Of a stretch of 64,000 bases of DNA, positions 17,187 to 25,609 are shown piece by piece (position 1 is the first letter of the stretch; the number at the start of each line of letters is the position of its first letter). The position numbers were made by a program, and so were the translations under genes. Source of the DNA: Parasutterella secunda (GTDB lineage: Bacteria; Pseudomonadota; Gammaproteobacteria; Burkholderiales; Burkholderiaceae_F). The stretch is taken from assembly GCF_016901835.1 (NCBI RefSeq), contig NZ_JACJKX010000004.1, positions 1 through 64,000 of the forward strand, read 5' to 3'. The notes beneath the pieces are model-generated. The model was not told where the DNA came from and searched no databases. It was given only the letters and a program-made list of their open reading frames with translations.

Positions 17187-17990
17187 ATGCTTATTGAACA
17201 TCAATATGAAGATTTGATGCGTCATGTCTTTTTCCATGGCGTCAACAAAAGCGATCGCACGGGAACCGGCACGCGCTCGGTCTTCGGCTATCAGATGCGC
17301 TTTAACCTTCAGCACGGTTTTCCGCTTGTGACGACTAAGAAGCTTCACCTGCGCTCCATCATTCATGAATTGCTCTGGTTTTTAAAGGGTGACAGCAACA
17401 TCAAGTACCTCAAAGACAACGGCGTGAGCATCTGGGATGAATGGGCAGATGAAAACGGCGATTTGGGTCCCATTTACGGTGTTCAGTGGCGCAACTGGCG
17501 CGGAGCCGACAATCAAACCGTGGACCAAATTGCTGAACTCATCCACACGATTAAAACCAATCCCGACTCCCGTCGCATGATCGTGACGGCATGGAACGTA
17601 ACCGAATTGCCGAAAATGGCGCTTCCCCCTTGCCACATGATGTTCCAGGTCTACGTGGCTGACGGAAAACTCTCCTGCCAGCTTTATCAACGCTCGTGCG
17701 ATATTTTCCTGGGCGTCCCCTTTAATATCGCAAGCTACTCACTTTTAACGCATATGCTCGCTCAGCAGTGCGACCTTGAAGTTGGAGACTTTGTATGGAC
17801 GGGCGGCGACTGCCACCTCTATAACAACCACTTCGATCAGGTGCGCCTACAATTGTCCCGTGAGCCTCGTCCCTATCCAAAGCTTGTGATCAAACGTCGT
17901 CCTGAATCCATCTTTGACTACAAGTACGAAGACTTTGAGATCGTGGGCTATGATCCCCATCCAGCCATCAAGGCACAGGTGGCGGTCTAA
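17187..17990 (+). CDS. thyA: Thymidylate synthase
   Basis: Methylates dUMP to dTMP using methylene-tetrahydrofolate, producing dihydrofolate. 267 aa, close to E. coli ThyA (264). Signatures: [27 protein letters not shown], the catalytic Cys in [26 protein letters not shown], and the end [15 protein letters not shown] chose the ATG at 17187; a TTG two codons earlier is also open. The upstream ribosome site is weak. folA follows 13 bases later and recycles the dihydrofolate made here. Confidence 0.97.
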   Translation: MLIEHQYEDLMRHVFFHGVNKSDRTGTGTRSVFGYQMRFNLQHGFPLVTTKKLHLRSIIHELLWFLKGDSNIKYLKDNGVSIWDEWADENGDLGPIYGVQWRNWRGADNQTVDQIAELIHTIKTNPDSRRMIVTAWNVTELPKMALPPCHMMFQVYVADGKLSCQLYQRSCDIFLGVPFNIASYSLLTHMLAQQCDLEVGDFVWTGGDCHLYNNHFDQVRLQLSREPRPYPKLVIKRRPESIFDYKYEDFEIVGYDPHPAIKAQVAV

Positions 17991-18003
17991 AGGAGAGAAG
18001 CGT

Positions 18004-18492
18004 ATGACGCAATTGCATTTAATCGTCGCACACGCCCGCAACGGCGTAATCGGTAAAGACAATAAACTGCCGTGGTATTTGCCTGAGGATTTAAAAAACT
18101 TCAAGCGCACGACGATCGGAAAACCGGTCATTATGGGACGTAAAACCTGGGAGTCGCTAGGACGTCCTCTGCCCGGACGACGAAATATTGTGATTACGCG
18201 TCAAGAAAATTACAAGGCTGAAGGCGCCACAGTAGTCGGTAGCTTAGATGAGGCTTTGAAAGCAGTTGAAGATGCTCCGATTGCGTTTATTATGGGCGGC
18301 GCTCAAGTTTACGAAGAAGCGCTTCCCCGTGTCGAAGTGGCCCACATTACGTATTTAAATGCTGACTTTGAGGGTGATGCGTTCTTTACTCACCTCTCAC
18401 CCGACGAGTGGGTACTCACTGAAGAACAATCTTTCCCCGCAACGGATGCTCATCCCTTCAGCTTCAGCTTCCGTATCTACACTCGTAAGTAA
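18004..18492 (+). CDS. folA: Dihydrofolate reductase
   Basis: NADPH-dependent reduction of dihydrofolate to tetrahydrofolate. 162 aa from the ATG at 18004, which follows AGGAG; the frame stays open upstream but that part overlaps thyA. Motifs: NGVIGKDNKLPWYLPEDLK (Leu-Pro-Trp active site, catalytic acidic residue E), GRKTWESLGRPLPGRRNIV and FIMGGAQVYEEAL. Operon with thyA. Confidence 0.97.
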   Translation: MTQLHLIVAHARNGVIGKDNKLPWYLPEDLKNFKRTTIGKPVIMGRKTWESLGRPLPGRRNIVITRQENYKAEGATVVGSLDEALKAVEDAPIAFIMGGAQVYEEALPRVEVAHITYLNADFEGDAFFTHLSPDEWVLTEEQSFPATDAHPFSFSFRIYTRK

Positions 18493-18514
18493 ACTTCAAC
18501 TGATTCTTTAATAC

Positions 18515-18546
18515 GATTTGAGCCGCGAAATGCGGCTCAAATCATT
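18515..18546. terminator. Strong hairpin terminator after folA / sdaA
   Basis: Perfect 12-bp stem, GATTTGAGCCGC (18515-18526) with GCGGCTCAAATC (18532-18543), 5-base loop. It lies between convergent folA and sdaA. Confidence 0.8.
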
Positions 18547-18568
18547 TCCGGTGTCAGACGTTCACCGA

Positions 18569-19963
18569 TTAACATTCCACCACGCTCACGGCCAAACCAC
18601 CTTGGCTGGTTTCTTTGTATTTCGATTGCAAATCAAGACCGGTTTTAAGCATCGTCACAATCACCTGATCCAAAGACACGTAGTGATGGCCGTCACCTAA
18701 AAGGGCTAATCGGGCAGCATTAATGGCTTTAACTGCAGCAACGGCATTGCGTTCAATGCAGGGAATCTGCACTTGGCCTGCAACCGGATCACAGGTCATG
18801 CCGAGGTTGTGTTCCATACCGATTTCAGCGGCATTTTCAACTTGTTGCGGTGTTGCGCCCAAAACCTGAGCTAAGCCCCCAGAGGCCATGGAGCAGGCTA
18901 CGCCCACTTCACCTTGGCAGCCCACTTCAGCGCCCGAAATCGAAGCATTTTCTTTATAAAGAATACCGATTTGACCGGCTGTGAGTAAAAAGTCACGTAC
19001 GCCTTCGATATCGGCCGAGTCAATAAACTTCATGTAGTAGTGAAGCACAGCAGGAATGACGCCCGCTGCACCGTTCGTGGGTGCAGTGACTACGCGTCCG
19101 CCGCAGGCATTTTCTTCATTGGCTGCAAAAGCAAAAGCATTGACCCAATCAAGAACCGCAAGCGGATCGTTTAAGGAGCGCTTTTCAAAATCCAGCTTTT
19201 CATACATTTGCTTGGCGCGGCGCTTCACCTTCATGGGACCGGGCATAATGCCTTCATTTTTAAGACCGCGGGCAACGCAGTCCTTCATCACGGACCAGAG
19301 GTAGTCGAGCTGAGCATTGATTTTTTCGTCCGTTTCCCACCAGACCTTTTCGTTTGCGCGAACAATCTCAGGAATCGAAAGCCCTGTTTTTTCACACCAC
19401 TTCATCAGATCGGCAGCGCTGGAAATAGGATAAGGCTGAGCCTTGGTATGGATGGTTTCTTTTTCTTCGCTTACCTTATCAAAGTTGTTGGGATCACTTT
19501 CGACAATAAAGCCGCCACCCACGGAGTAATAACGTCTTGAGAGCAGAACATTGTTGTCTTTGTCCTGAGCAATGATGTGCATGGCATTGGTGTGATAAAT
19601 AGCCACTTTCTCCGGACTTAAAATAATGTCGCGTTCGGGATTAAATTCAATCACCTTACCGGAAGGCAGTGTCAGACGATGTTCGGTGCGGATGGCCTCC
19701 AAAATCTTGGGGGCGGCATCGAGATCAACATTAGCGGGTAACATACCCATAAGTCCTAACTGGAAGGCGGTATCGGTTGCGTGACCGATACCCGTTGCAC
19801 CGAGACTGCCCATCAAATCCACCCAGATGCGATTGGTTTTTTGATCAAGCCCCGATTCGACGAGTTCTCGGCTGAACCGCACGGCCGCGCGCATAGGACC
19901 CACCGTATGAGAAGATGAAGGGCCGATGCCGACACGGAAAATATCAAAAACGCTCACACTCAT
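18569..19963 (-). CDS. sdaA: L-serine ammonia-lyase (iron-sulfur serine dehydratase)
   Basis: Deaminates L-serine to pyruvate using an oxygen-sensitive [4Fe-4S] cluster. 464 aa, single-chain type with fused beta and alpha domains. Motifs: MSVSVFDIFRVGIGPSSSHT at the start, TAPTNGAAGVIPAVLHYY, GCQGEVGVACSMA, and EHNLGMTCDPVAGQVQIPC carrying cluster cysteines. AAGGA lies before the ATG. It is 14 bases downstream of a GcvT-like gene and probably cotranscribed. The oxygen-labile cluster fits an anaerobic lifestyle. Confidence 0.96.
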   Translation of the reverse strand: MSVSVFDIFRVGIGPSSSHTVGPMRAAVRFSRELVESGLDQKTNRIWVDLMGSLGATGIGHATDTAFQLGLMGMLPANVDLDAAPKILEAIRTEHRLTLPSGKVIEFNPERDIILSPEKVAIYHTNAMHIIAQDKDNNVLLSRRYYSVGGGFIVESDPNNFDKVSEEKETIHTKAQPYPISSAADLMKWCEKTGLSIPEIVRANEKVWWETDEKINAQLDYLWSVMKDCVARGLKNEGIMPGPMKVKRRAKQMYEKLDFEKRSLNDPLAVLDWVNAFAFAANEENACGGRVVTAPTNGAAGVIPAVLHYYMKFIDSADIEGVRDFLLTAGQIGILYKENASISGAEVGCQGEVGVACSMASGGLAQVLGATPQQVENAAEIGMEHNLGMTCDPVAGQVQIPCIERNAVAAVKAINAARLALLGDGHHYVSLDQVIVTMLKTGLDLQSKYKETSQGGLAVSVVEC

Positions 19964-19977
19964 GATGAAATCCTTTT

Positions 19978-20940
19978 TTAGTCAATTCGTTCTACACGAT
20001 AGGCTTGGTTTTCCGAGCCATTGACCCAAAGTAAGCTCGACGCGTCTGTTGATTGAGGGACAAAGGCCGAGCAAATCAGTTTGTCGCCTAAAAGTCCCAC
20101 AAAGCCGGTTTGAGTGACAGCCTCCCCATCACCGGTCATCAGCGTCACCTCCCGGGGATCGTCAAACCAGTCAAAGGCATCATCTTGGTGAGAGGTTAAA
20201 GCGACGACCTTTTTGGGCTCCGTTGCCTTCATGCGCGCTTCGGTGAGTGCCCGGCCGATAAACATACGAGCGGGATCCGAAAAATCAATGAAGCGACTTC
20301 CATCCATGTCTGCGGGCATCATGTCCTGGGCTTGCCAGGCAAAAGTCAAGGGACGGCCTTGTGCGTAGCATAGCGACAGAGCTGATAATTCGTCGAGCAT
20401 TTCAATGCCGGGATGGGTAAAGTTTTCAAATACTTTTTCTTCCCCTTGCAAAAGACTCATGTTGCCGACACGCATCACGAGCACTTCACCCTGACCGGTC
20501 TTCATCACCTGAACCTTTCCGTCAGCTAAAAGTCCGTGAGGGGTATTGGTTTGATCGGCAAACAAAAGCGCATTGGCAGTCTTGATGGTTTTGAAGTCTT
20601 CGTCAAACGCTTTGGCAACCTGGTGCATCCAAGCCAATGTATCCAACGATTGGAAAACCACTCTGAAGTGCTCATCGGCATCGGGTAAATGGGCAACCCA
20701 AACAAAATCCGTAATCAGCCCCAATGCATTGAGAATGAAGCTCTGACGCACTTCACCACGGTGAATATTTTTCACATCAACGGTGAGAAGGCGCCGCAAA
20801 AAGGCCACGCCCTGCGCATCGTTGACTTCAATTGTGTAATAAAGTGAATTGAGACCCTCGGGATCCTGAGGGCACACGTAAAGCCCCATGCCGGCTTGAG
20901 CACGAAGAGCCTTTTGTCCGCTTGATTGAATATCAGACAT
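19978..20940 (-). CDS. Divergent GcvT/YgfZ-like folate-binding protein
   Basis: A 320-aa protein resembling the aminomethyltransferase (GcvT) fold: an early LRRLLTVDVKNI segment, SFILNALGLITDFVWVA (compare the GcvT LNxxGGIxxD motif), and a C-terminal ARMKATEPKKVVAL stretch like the GcvT/YgfZ end domain. It is shorter than GcvT (about 365) and lacks the YgfZ KGCYxGQE motif. First gene of an apparent operon with sdaA. No other glycine-cleavage genes are nearby. Possibly a folate-linked partner in serine/one-carbon use; function uncertain. Confidence 0.6.
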   Translation of the reverse strand: MSDIQSSGQKALRAQAGMGLYVCPQDPEGLNSLYYTIEVNDAQGVAFLRRLLTVDVKNIHRGEVRQSFILNALGLITDFVWVAHLPDADEHFRVVFQSLDTLAWMHQVAKAFDEDFKTIKTANALLFADQTNTPHGLLADGKVQVMKTGQGEVLVMRVGNMSLLQGEEKVFENFTHPGIEMLDELSALSLCYAQGRPLTFAWQAQDMMPADMDGSRFIDFSDPARMFIGRALTEARMKATEPKKVVALTSHQDDAFDWFDDPREVTLMTGDGEAVTQTGFVGLLGDKLICSAFVPQSTDASSLLWVNGSENQAYRVERID

Positions 20941-21017
20941 GGTTTAACTCGACTGAAAAAGTATTCGCAACAGGAAAATCGGTGCACATTTTAACAAAAG
21001 GGAGACTAAATATTACC

Positions 21018-21048
21018 TTGGCAGAAAGGCAGTCTTGCCACCTATAAT
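21018..21048 (+). promoter_or_regulatory. Possible promoter of the GDPD-like gene
   Basis: TTGGCA (21018-21023), a 19-bp spacer and a perfect TATAAT (21043-21048), 20 bases before the ATG at 21069. The spacer is long. Confidence 0.35.
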
Positions 21049-21068
21049 TCAGACAGAAAGGATTGATT

Positions 21069-21867
21069 ATGAAACGCTTTGTTATTCGACCCTTTATATT
21101 GGTCGCTTTGATTTTGCTCACGATTGCCTTGTGGGCAACGGCCTACTCGTATAAGTGGCACTACGGTTTAGCCTACCGGTTGGGGTTGATTGAGATCGCA
21201 CCCGCCCCCTCTCTTGAAATCGGTGAAGAAAAATATATGGCTCATGCGGCAGGCGAAATTGACGGATTTCGGTACACCAATTCCCTTGAAGCGGTTCAAT
21301 CGGCGATCGACTCTGGCTATCGTTTCATTGAAATGGATATGCGTCAAACGCTTGACGGTCATTATTTCGGAGCCCATTCTATTGACGACTTTAACGAAGA
21401 GACGGGCTCCAATCGCTGGATTCTCCCTCCCACGGTTAGCCAAATCAGAGAGAGCAAAATTCATGAGCTTTTCACGCCGGTTTTACTCACGGACATGGCT
21501 CCGATCCTAAAAGCTCATCCCCAACTGATGCTGGATATCGACAAGGGTGAGGATTTTGTCAAAATGATGAAGGAATGCCCCTATCCGAATCAGATGATTA
21601 TCGAGACCACGACCGCCAATCGCTACATTGCTGCCCGTGCGGCAGGGTTTTCTTACGTAGCCTATTCGGGATTTGGATAAAGATTTTATTGAGGAGCTCG
21701 GGGTAAAAATTTTGGTGGTTGATAATGATATTAATCCCAAAGATCCTTTCCTTAATGAATTTTGCCGTCAAGGCGGTACGCTTTTGATCACCGGTTTTGA
21801 TCATGCGCAGGATATTCCTGCTGACTTTTTAAAACTGAGAGCACTTTTTTACGTCGATCAAAAGTAG
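21069..21867 (+). pseudogene. GDPD-like phosphodiesterase, frameshifted
   Basis: An N-terminal membrane anchor (about residues 8-27) is followed by a glycerophosphodiester phosphodiesterase-like barrel: AHAAGEIDG, TNSLEAVQSAIDSGYRFIEMDMRQT (metal-binding Glu/Asp), then AHS and LMLDIDKG. The frame stops at 21678-21680 after SYVAYSG, and the matching C-terminal part (LGVKILVVDND ... TLLITGFDHA) continues in the +1 frame to 21867. One base change near 21660-21675 would restore one protein of about 265 aa. The ATG at 21069 follows AAAGGA. It could also be an assembly error. The usual HRG motif reads HAA here. Confidence 0.65.
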
Positions 21868-21912
21868 ACGGTCTGCCGTCCTTTGAAGAACTGAATTAAT
21901 TTCTTAAAAAAT

Positions 21913-23373
21913 ATGAACGAAGAACTTCTCATTCATTGCTCAGCCCAGGAAACCCGCGTGGCAGTCATGGTCAACGGAATTTTGGAAGACCTCCATATTG
22001 AACGTCGCGCGCAGCGAGGTTTAGTGGGCAATGTCTACAAGGGAAAAGTGATGCGGGTGCTCCCCGGCATGCAATCGGCCTTTATCGATATTGGTCTCGA
22101 GCGCACGGCGTTTTTACACGTTCATGATATTTATACGGCCCGCCAGGATGACGGTTCCTATAAACCCATTGAATATCTGCTCCATGAAGGAGAGTCTGTC
22201 ATCGTTCAGGTTTCCAAAGATCCGATCGGTACGAAAGGCGCAAGACTTACAACCACCATTTCGCTTGCCGGCCACAAATTGGTCTATTTGCCCAAAGAGC
22301 CCCATATCGGTGTGTCTCAACGAATTGAAGATGAAGTTGAGCGCGACAGACTCAAAGCCCTCATTACAGCCGTGAGACCCGAGAGCGAAAAAGGCGGCTA
22401 CATTGTGAGAACCTGTGCCGAAGGGGCCACAAGCGAAGACTTTCTCACCGATATGGAATATCTTGGCAGACTCTGGAAGCAGATCGCCGAGAAAATAACG
22501 GTAACAGCTGCTCCCGGTATTTTGTACCAGGACCTCTACCTTGAAGAGCGTGCCCTTCGTGATATGGTCAATGAAAACACCACTCGAGTGCTTGTCGATG
22601 CTTGGGATGACAATATCGATAAACTCAAAACCTTTGCTCAAACCTTTGTGCCGACCGTGACCGATAAGTTGGAAATGTATACGGCCGAAACGCCGCTATT
22701 TGAGCAGTACGGCATCGAAAGCGAAATTGAAAAGGCGCTTTCCCGCCGAGTAGATCTGAAGTCCGGCGGTTATCTCATTTTCGATCAAAACGAAGCCATG
22801 TCCACAATTGACGTGAATACCGGTGCTTATGTCGGAAAGCGCGATTTCGGCGACACGGTTTTCAAAACAAATCTTGAAGCCGCGCGAGTCATTGCCCGTC
22901 AATTAAGACTTCGCAATTTGGGCGGCATCATCATTATTGATTTCATCGATATGGAAAAAGACTCACACAGGGCGGCAGTCTTAGCTGAACTGCAAAAGGC
23001 AGTTTCAACCGACCGGGTGCACATCACGATGAGCAACTTTACCGAACTCGGGCTCATTGAGATGACGAGAAAGCGCACGCGCGATTCACTCGGACATATT
23101 CTCTGCGAGCCCTGCCCCTTGTGCGGCGGACGAGGCGAAATTAAAACTGCCCGAACCGTGTGCTATGAAATTTTGCGTGAAGTCTTAAGAGAATGGCGTC
23201 AATACCCGGGCATCAAAGAATTTGCCATTATTGCCAGTCAAACCGTCATCGACCTCTTTTTGGAAGATGAGGCCGAGGCGCTCAATCTTTTGCAGGATTT
23301 CATCAATTGCCCGGTGAGACTTCAGGTTGAAAGCTGCTACAGCCCGGAGCAGTATGACATCACGTTCAATTAA
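21913..23373 (+). CDS. rng: Ribonuclease G
   Basis: An endoribonuclease of the RNase E/G family that processes 16S rRNA 5' ends and decays mRNAs. 486 aa, normal for RNase G. An S1 domain spans about residues 36-125; the DNase-I-like catalytic domain carries D300 (STIDVNTGAYVGKRDF) and D343 (IIIIDFIDM); the zinc-link cysteines lie in CEPCPLCGG (about 398-404); the C-terminal small domain lacks the RNase E scaffold. The ATG at 21913 has a poor ribosome site. Confidence 0.95.
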   Translation: MNEELLIHCSAQETRVAVMVNGILEDLHIERRAQRGLVGNVYKGKVMRVLPGMQSAFIDIGLERTAFLHVHDIYTARQDDGSYKPIEYLLHEGESVIVQVSKDPIGTKGARLTTTISLAGHKLVYLPKEPHIGVSQRIEDEVERDRLKALITAVRPESEKGGYIVRTCAEGATSEDFLTDMEYLGRLWKQIAEKITVTAAPGILYQDLYLEERALRDMVNENTTRVLVDAWDDNIDKLKTFAQTFVPTVTDKLEMYTAETPLFEQYGIESEIEKALSRRVDLKSGGYLIFDQNEAMSTIDVNTGAYVGKRDFGDTVFKTNLEAARVIARQLRLRNLGGIIIIDFIDMEKDSHRAAVLAELQKAVSTDRVHITMSNFTELGLIEMTRKRTRDSLGHILCEPCPLCGGRGEIKTARTVCYEILREVLREWRQYPGIKEFAIIASQTVIDLFLEDEAEALNLLQDFINCPVRLQVESCYSPEQYDITFN

Positions 23374-23391
23374 AAAAGCACTCTAAAAAAT

Positions 23392-23426
23392 TAAACCGGT
23401 TTGTTTCAGAGAGACAATCCGGTTTA
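23392..23426. terminator. Bidirectional terminator between rng and rloB
   Basis: TAAACCGG (23392-23399) pairs with CCGGTTTA (23419-23426), with an inner TTGT/ACAA match. It lies between convergent genes. Confidence 0.7.
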
Positions 23427-23442
23427 CTTAATGGCGAGCCGA

Positions 23443-24114
23443 TCAACCCGTTTCAGATTGGAGCAACGCTTTAACACTCAGATGAACGTTTGTACAGATA
23501 TCTCCTTTCTGCCGGCTATCATCTGCAAGCAATTTTTCCGCTCTTTTTACGGCTAAAAAAATTTGATCCTTTGTTTTGTCAAACATTGTCGACATCGGTT
23601 TAACATAATCCGGGACATATCGTTTTAAACGCTCAATAGAATCTAGTGGAAGCATTTTTTGTGGGTACAAATACTCGAAATGGAGTAGGAACCACAATTC
23701 AAAATTCGGAATAGAGTCAACCGCTGTAAACTCAATATTCTGTTTTTCCTGTGTCCGGTACTTCCCTGATAGCTCTTTAATTCTCTTGATTGCGGTAATT
23801 CGAGCTAATGGATCATTATCCTCATCAAACACAACGAAGACTTTTTCAAATGCCTTCGGAGGGAAAAGCAGTCTTTGATTATTAGTAAAACCATTCAGAA
23901 GCAAGGATTCCGCGTAATCAACTATATTTTTAGGAGAGGTGCCTTTTCCTGACGGCATTACCCTACATTCAACAGCAGGGATACGATAATACCGTCGGAG
24001 AGCCTCAAAATAGGCTCTTTCAGTTTCTCCTTCGGTAATAATAAGAATGCGATCCCTGGTCGGTCGTTTCCCTGCATTGCGTCTATCCAAAGAATGGTGT
24101 CTCTTTTTTGCCAT
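23443..24114 (-). CDS. RloB-family protein (TOPRIM-like)
   Basis: A 223-aa protein of the RloB family. TOPRIM-type acidic motifs are visible: TEGETE at residues 27-32 and the DxD FDEDND at 96-101, suggesting a metal-dependent nuclease. It starts four bases after the stop of the ATPase gene, so the pair is translationally coupled. RloA/RloB pairs were first seen linked to restriction loci and relate to AbiL-type abortive-infection modules. Here they stand alone without hsd genes. Activity is inferred, not shown. Confidence 0.85.
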   Translation of the reverse strand: MAKKRHHSLDRRNAGKRPTRDRILIITEGETERAYFEALRRYYRIPAVECRVMPSGKGTSPKNIVDYAESLLLNGFTNNQRLLFPPKAFEKVFVVFDEDNDPLARITAIKRIKELSGKYRTQEKQNIEFTAVDSIPNFELWFLLHFEYLYPQKMLPLDSIERLKRYVPDYVKPMSTMFDKTKDQIFLAVKRAEKLLADDSRQKGDICTNVHLSVKALLQSETG

Positions 24115-24118
24115 ATAT

Positions 24119-25405
24119 CTATCCTGCGTTATTCAACCGATCAATAAAAGGAATTGCATCAAATCTACCTCTACGATAGCCGTCTCGTACCGATTCATTT
24201 TTTCTGACTTTAAAGTCAAGCAACGAATACACATTTGAAGATTGTGTTTCATTTTTTGAAATAAACCAAACCTGATCGCGTCGCAAAAGCGGAACCTGTT
24301 GGGGCGATGAAGTTTGATTTTCCAGCAACCCGTCACAATGCGTTGTAAAAATCAGTTGAGATCCTTCCTCCTGATCAGGAATGGTCTCAAAAGCCTGAAT
24401 CAATTTTTCTACCAATTTAGGGTGCAGACTGTTATCAAGCTCATCAAACAAAATAGTGACGTGCTTGTTCAAAATATCCAAAATCGGACCCGCTAAAAAG
24501 AAGAATTTTTGTGTACCTAGAGACTCTTGCTCTAAATTTAAAAAACGGATACCGGAATCGGTTTTGTGGCCCAATGACACAAAGTCGTGATCGATCTCTT
24601 GGTCGATCACCTGCACTTGATTGTCCCCGTCAATTGTGATGTTTTTATTGGGAATTTTTTTTGTCAGCAAGCGAATATCATCAATTGAAAAATCCGCAGA
24701 TTGCATGAGCTTAATGATCGCATCTTTGGCCTTGCCCAATTTAATTTGGTTGACCGTAAAGTTTTGATTCAGACGTTCCAGGTCATTAATAACAACCAAT
24801 TGATCTTTAAACCAGTCGTAGATCGGTTTGAGCTGAACATTATTCAAGGCAACAGCGGTACTTAAGTACAACACAGAATCCCGGGTCATCTTTTCCCACG
24901 TCTTTTTGCTGCCTTTAAAAAATGTACTGTATGTGTACTCATATTGCCCGGTTTGAGAATTCCATATACGGTTAAACCAGGTTTGGGCAACCTTTTGAGG
25001 GTAGGATAAAAGGTACTCTTCAATCACCCGTCCATTCAAAAGACTGAAACCGTATTGGTATCGAACCTTATCGACCAAAATAGTAATCTCAAAAGATGAG
25101 GGTTTGGTTGCAGACTCAGTGTCAAACAAAAAGGTGCTGTATGCTGCATTCAAAACAGAAAGAGGATTCGTAACTGTTTGAAGAACGTAACCCCTCATAA
25201 ATTGAATGGCTTTGAGCAGATTTGATTTTCCGCTTGCGTTAGCACCATAAATTGCTGCTGTTTTCAAAACCGGAGGGATATTTTCTACACCTGTCTTAAA
25301 AGCATGCGTATCGAGACCCTCTTCGTGTCTGGGATAAGCCGACATTGAAAAGATTTGTTGATCACGAAAACTTCGATAGTTCGAAACACGAAATTCAAGT
25401 AACAT
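24119..25405 (-). CDS. RloA-like ATP-binding protein (AAA_15/AAA_21)
   Basis: A 428-aa ABC/SMC-like ATPase. Walker A is at residues 54-61 (GANASGKS). The Walker B/D-loop VTILFDELDNSLHP and the switch histidine in IFTTHCDGL lie in the C-terminal third. MLLEFRVSNYRSF at the N-terminus is the hallmark of the OLD/RloA-type ATPases. First gene of the two-gene unit with rloB, behind a good promoter. It probably senses phage or damage and licenses the RloB effector. Confidence 0.88.
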   Translation of the reverse strand: MLLEFRVSNYRSFRDQQIFSMSAYPRHEEGLDTHAFKTGVENIPPVLKTAAIYGANASGKSNLLKAIQFMRGYVLQTVTNPLSVLNAAYSTFLFDTESATKPSSFEITILVDKVRYQYGFSLLNGRVIEEYLLSYPQKVAQTWFNRIWNSQTGQYEYTYSTFFKGSKKTWEKMTRDSVLYLSTAVALNNVQLKPIYDWFKDQLVVINDLERLNQNFTVNQIKLGKAKDAIIKLMQSADFSIDDIRLLTKKIPNKNITIDGDNQVQVIDQEIDHDFVSLGHKTDSGIRFLNLEQESLGTQKFFFLAGPILDILNKHVTILFDELDNSLHPKLVEKLIQAFETIPDQEEGSQLIFTTHCDGLLENQTSSPQQVPLLRRDQVWFISKNETQSSNVYSLLDFKVRKNESVRDGYRRGRFDAIPFIDRLNNAG

Positions 25406-25460
25406 AACTACCCCAATTAAATTTGATTTTATGAAGAAAATCTTCGTAAACCGCTATATG

Positions 25461-25489
25461 ATTTTACATTTGTTGGGGTTTGTTGACAA
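25461..25489 (-). promoter_or_regulatory. Promoter of the rloA-rloB operon
   Basis: On the minus strand TTGTCA (25484-25489), an exact 17-bp spacer and TAAAAT (25461-25466). Transcription would begin about 50 bases before the rloA start codon. Confidence 0.65.
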
Positions 25490-25581
25490 TTTTGAAAAGA
25501 AAAATTCCAGTGTTAATTGTGATTTGATTATCCAAAATGATCAACTGTATCGATTGGATTTGAAATAAGGAAATCAGCAGT

Positions 25582-25601
25582 GGGGCTTTTTTCAAAGCCC
25601 C
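25582..25601 (-). terminator. Hairpin after the sensor kinase
   Basis: GGGGCTTT (25582-25589) pairs with AAAGCCCC (25594-25601), 8 bases past the kinase stop. No clear U-tract, so it is a probable but not certain terminator. Confidence 0.5.
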
Positions 25602-25609
25602 GAAATAAG

